Shown here: piece by piece, positions 61,680 to 64,000 of the stretch
Numbering within the stretch: position 1 is the stretch's first letter
Layout: every line of letters begins with the position of its first letter
From: Henriciella pelagia
GTDB lineage: Bacteria; Pseudomonadota; Alphaproteobacteria; Caulobacterales; Hyphomonadaceae
DNA length: 64,000 nt
Direction of reading: 5' to 3'
Assembly: GCF_002088945.1 (NCBI RefSeq)
Contig: NZ_NCSU01000011.1
Location: forward strand, 682,001 to 746,000
Translations under genes and position numbers: made by a program
The notes under the pieces: generated by a model
What the model saw: only the letters and a program-made list of their open reading frames with translations
The model's database searches: none
What the model was told of the DNA's origin: nothing

Positions 61680-62405
61680 CTAAAGCCGTGACAGTCTCAA
61701 CCAGTGAGACGCGCCATGCCAGGTCGCCGCCGACATCAGCAGCCCCCAGCTAAAGCTCATGAAGGTGCCGATAATGATATACTCGCTCATCTTGCGCTCA
61801 TTCTTCTGGATTTCGCCAAAGCGCAGGATCGATTTGGCGGCGATCAGGAAGCCGACTCCCGCCGGCTGTCCGATGAAGAAGAGGATCATGATCAGACCGC
61901 GCTCAAGGCAACCGATCAGGAAGCCGCCGTTTGGTAGGCCCGCATCGCTCACTCCGGCATCGATATCGCGCACGGCGAGCCGGATGACGATCGCACCGAC
62001 TTGTACGGTCAGGATGATGCCGCTCACTACAATCAGGCTCGCGATGTAAAAGGCATACCCATCGGCAGGCAGTGTCGACCAGCTGCCGGTCGGCACCATG
62101 TCCGGCCAGGCAATGGCGAGCCCCAGGATGACTGCGATATGCACCAGCTGGTCGAGACCGAACGCCCACAGCCTGTCCGGCAGGAGCCAGGTCTTCACCG
62201 CATCCATGGCGATATGTGTCGCCAGCAGGATGAACAGTAGCAAGGTCGGTGCGGCGCCAAGCAGCAGGACGGTGACCGCCAGGACGATGAGTGCGTGCCC
62301 GGCCAGAACCAGCGGGTTGCGCTTGTTGCGAATGACGAGGCCCGGCTGCAGCGGAAAATCAGCGACGAGATGCGCGCACAGGAGAGCGATGAGTGTCTCT
62401 GTCAT
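61680..62405 (-). CDS. DUF3307 family membrane protein
   Basis: A 241-residue protein with about six spans. LLCAHLVADFPLQPGLVIRNKR (the conserved HxxxDFxxQ), FILLATHIAMDAVKTWLL (second His/Asp pair) and DRLWAFGLDQLVH are the DUF3307 signature, suggesting a metal or polar site inside the membrane. It follows the SatD-like gene after 94 bases in the same direction. The two families are often adjacent, as far as I recall. The function is unknown. Confidence 0.88.
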   Translation of the reverse strand: MTETLIALLCAHLVADFPLQPGLVIRNKRNPLVLAGHALIVLAVTVLLLGAAPTLLLFILLATHIAMDAVKTWLLPDRLWAFGLDQLVHIAVILGLAIAWPDMVPTGSWSTLPADGYAFYIASLIVVSGIILTVQVGAIVIRLAVRDIDAGVSDAGLPNGGFLIGCLERGLIMILFFIGQPAGVGFLIAAKSILRFGEIQKNERKMSEYIIIGTFMSFSWGLLMSAATWHGASHWLRLSRL

Positions 62406-62499
62406 TCGGCCCTCCCGCCTCCGCTCCTGACAAGTCTATCGGTTTGTCTGCGCGCTGACAGCCCTTTTTCTGGTTCGAAAAATCTCTGCCTGGGAAAAC

Positions 62500-63201
62500 C
62501 TATGCGGCCAGCTCGACCTGCCAGTCAGTCTCCTCAAACGCCGCCAGTGCCTCCAGCAGTGCGCGCCAGCCAGCCCCGCCCAGCGATGCCGTCACCGTCT
62601 GCTTGGCGACCGGCGGGTCCAGCATTCGCGACAGGTCTTCATGTGTGGCATTCGGGTGCAGCAGAGCAAGCGCGGCAACTTCCGACTGGCGACGCGTCCA
62701 GCCGCGCACGATCTCGCTGGCAAGGTGCAGACTGGCCGCGACCCATCGCGTCATGGCGCCGGCGCGCTCAGGCAGCACCGCTGTCATGTCGAAATAGCCC
62801 GTCATTCCTTCCAGGGCACGACCAGACAGCGTGAATGCCTCACCGACGGACAGGGAAAGCTTTTCGCCATTGATCTCGTCACATCCACCCACTGCGATCG
62901 CGATGCGCGTGTCGGCTCCATGTTTCGCCCGCAAGGTGGCCCGCAGGAAGAGCGCCAGCCTGAGGGCGAGCGCCTGCTCGGTTAAAAGCAGCTGCCAGCC
63001 ATCACCGCGATACATGTCGATATCCGCGGCCCGGTCCATCCGGGCTTCGACCGAGCTCTTGTATCCATTGCAAAAGACTTCAGCCGCTTCTTGCAGCCCC
63101 GCTCGAACCCCGGACAGGGTCTCGGCCGACATGCCGCTGGATGCGATGATGTCTCCGGTCAGGACGGCATAAACTGCAGGAGCAGATTGCGGAGTGGACA
63201 C
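62500..63201 (-). CDS. SatD-like protein with cyclase-like motifs and possible C-terminal HTH
   Basis: A 233-residue protein. VLTGDIIASS near the start, YRGDGWQLLL and IAVGGCDE then GEAFTLSGRAL form the same order as metal-binding and nucleotide-binding motifs of class III nucleotide cyclases (first Asp, GD hairpin, late helix). This suggests a cyclase-like nucleotide-binding fold, as in SatD-family proteins. The last 65 residues (WTRRQSEVAALALLHPNATHEDL then VAKQTVTASLGGAGW) look like a helix-turn-helix. The GTG start at 63201 has AAGGG upstream; a TTG at 63222 is also possible. Confidence 0.7.
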   Translation of the reverse strand: MSTPQSAPAVYAVLTGDIIASSGMSAETLSGVRAGLQEAAEVFCNGYKSSVEARMDRAADIDMYRGDGWQLLLTEQALALRLALFLRATLRAKHGADTRIAIAVGGCDEINGEKLSLSVGEAFTLSGRALEGMTGYFDMTAVLPERAGAMTRWVAASLHLASEIVRGWTRRQSEVAALALLHPNATHEDLSRMLDPPVAKQTVTASLGGAGWRALLEALAAFEETDWQVELAA

Positions 63202-63228
63202 GACCCAACCCTTTGACAGCAAAAATAC

Positions 63229-63264
63229 ACTGTCTTGTATATGACAGTCTTTTTAATATGTCAA
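63229..63264 (-). promoter_or_regulatory. promoter of the SatD-like gene with an inverted-repeat operator
   Basis: On the minus strand TTGACA (63259-63264) and TATACA (63236-63241) are separated by 17 bases, a near-consensus sigma-70-type promoter. ACTGTC (63229-63234) and GACAGT (63243-63248) form a 6-bp inverted repeat around the -10 box. A bound protein there would block transcription, so negative control is likely. The SatD-like GTG follows 28 bases after the repeat. Confidence 0.72.
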
Positions 63265-63274
63265 GATCGGTCAG

Positions 63275-64000
63275 TTACTTGCCCGCGCACCAGCGCATGA
63301 TTGCCTTCTGCGCGTGAAGGCGGTTTTCCGCCTCATCGAACACCAGCGAATTCGGCCCGTCGATCACCTCACTGTCGACCTCTTCGCCGCGGTGGGCTGG
63401 CAGACAGTGCAGGAACTTCGCGCCTGTCTGAGCAAGGTCCATCAGTTCTTCGGTGACGGCATAGGCTTCAAGCTCTTCAAGCCGCTCCTCAGCATCCACA
63501 TCGCCCATCGAGACGAATGTATCGGCGATCACGACGTCTGCGCCTTCGACCGCGTCTTCGGCGGTGTCGAACAGTTCGATCCGGCCCTGCATCTCTCGTG
63601 CAAGCTCGACATCATCCTCGTCCGGGGCATAGCGGTCCGGCGTACCGATCGCGAGCGTGAAGCCGAATTTTGGCGCAGCGTGAATGAAGCTGGAGCAGAC
63701 ATTATTACCGTCACCGACCCATGCCAGCCGCGCCCCCTTCAGCTCCAGGCCATGTTCCTCCAGCGTCATCAAGTCCGCCATGATCTGGCACGGATGTGAG
63801 CGGTCTGTCAGGCCATTGATCACTGGCACCGTTGCCGCATCGGCGAAATCCTCGACATCGGTATGATCGTTTGCGCGGATCATGATCATGTCGACATAGC
63901 GTGACAGGACGCGGGCCGTATCACCGATGCTCTCGCCGCGCCCAAGTTGCATGTCGCCAGCATTAAGGACAATGCTCGAGCCACCGAGCTGACGGATCCC
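63275..64000 (-). CDS. argF: ornithine carbamoyltransferase, N-terminus outside window
   Basis: The C-terminal 241 residues of OTCase. [22 protein letters not shown] binds carbamoyl phosphate/ornithine (HPxQ), the second domain has [13 protein letters not shown], and [13 protein letters not shown] is the family signature with the ornithine-binding Cys. It joins ornithine and carbamoyl phosphate to citrulline in arginine synthesis. The frame is open to the window edge. It is directed away from the SatD-like gene's start, with a 73-base gap. Confidence 0.95.
   Translation of the reverse strand, partial: GIRQLGGSSIVLNAGDMQLGRGESIGDTARVLSRYVDMIMIRANDHTDVEDFADAATVPVINGLTDRSHPCQIMADLMTLEEHGLELKGARLAWVGDGNNVCSSFIHAAPKFGFTLAIGTPDRYAPDEDDVELAREMQGRIELFDTAEDAVEGADVVIADTFVSMGDVDAEERLEELEAYAVTEELMDLAQTGAKFLHCLPAHRGEEVDSEVIDGPNSLVFDEAENRLHAQKAIMRWCAGK

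Overview
The window looks like a chromosomal segment of a GC-rich alphaproteobacterium, most likely Caulobacterales/Hyphomonadaceae or a close relative. This rests on dense coding with 1-4 base gene overlaps, a gene-transfer-agent (GTA) structural cluster of the Rhodobacter type, and the order ccmE-ccmF-ccmH / degP / response regulator / histidine kinase / glnE, which I recall from other alphaproteobacteria. No rRNA, tRNA, CRISPR array, transposase or integrase was seen. No stretch longer than about 280 bases lacks a gene.

Layout. 1-11 kb is housekeeping and metabolism: a cut-off ABC-F ATPase, an Old Yellow Enzyme, a short-chain dehydrogenase with a carboxymuconolactone-decarboxylase-like protein, an unrecognised 786-residue membrane protein of lower GC, a Ca2+/cation antiporter, pdxJ and small unknowns. 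11-19 kb carries methylmalonyl-CoA mutase (mutA-mutB) behind a palindromic operator-promoter. It is followed closely by a membrane-anchored EEP-fold phosphatase/nuclease, a YbjN-like secreted protein, a zincin, an amidase and a GFA-type protein. 19-21 kb is an ECF sigma / small membrane protein / periplasmic metal-sensor-like trio with a four-EF-hand secreted protein upstream. 21-35 kb is an envelope and cytochrome c block on the minus strand: glnE, two OmpR-type two-component systems, a DegP protease, a hydrolase-OsmC fusion, ccmE-F-H, a short ccmI and a PepSY-type secreted protein.

35-48.7 kb holds a DnaJ/CbpA-like gene and a compact GTA cluster read on the minus strand: large terminase, portal, TM/coiled-coil protein, prohead protease, capsid, a 67-residue unknown, head-tail adaptor, tail terminator, tail tube, two chaperone-like small genes, a very short tape measure, distal tail protein, hub, NlpC/P60 peptidase and a 1225-residue tip protein. 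No integrase, replication or recognisable lysis gene is present, so it reads as a domesticated particle cluster.

48.7-64 kb holds a 50-residue membrane peptide, an acyltransferase, an NADP-dependent reductase, hslO (Hsp33), a membrane GGDEF-EAL protein, a beta-lactamase-fold hydrolase, membrane proteins and transporters, a phosphoribosyltransferase-like orphan and an alcohol dehydrogenase. It ends with a DUF3307 / SatD-like pair behind a strong promoter-operator, and the cut-off argF.

Most interesting second looks: the SatD-like protein (cyclase-like motifs plus a possible C-terminal helix-turn-helix) with DUF3307 and an inverted-repeat promoter; stem-loops beside the GTA capsid gene and before the ECF sigma gene; the very short GTA tape measure and absent gp7; and the MerR-spaced palindromic promoter before mutA. 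All functional calls are from reading motifs by eye; no database search was run.
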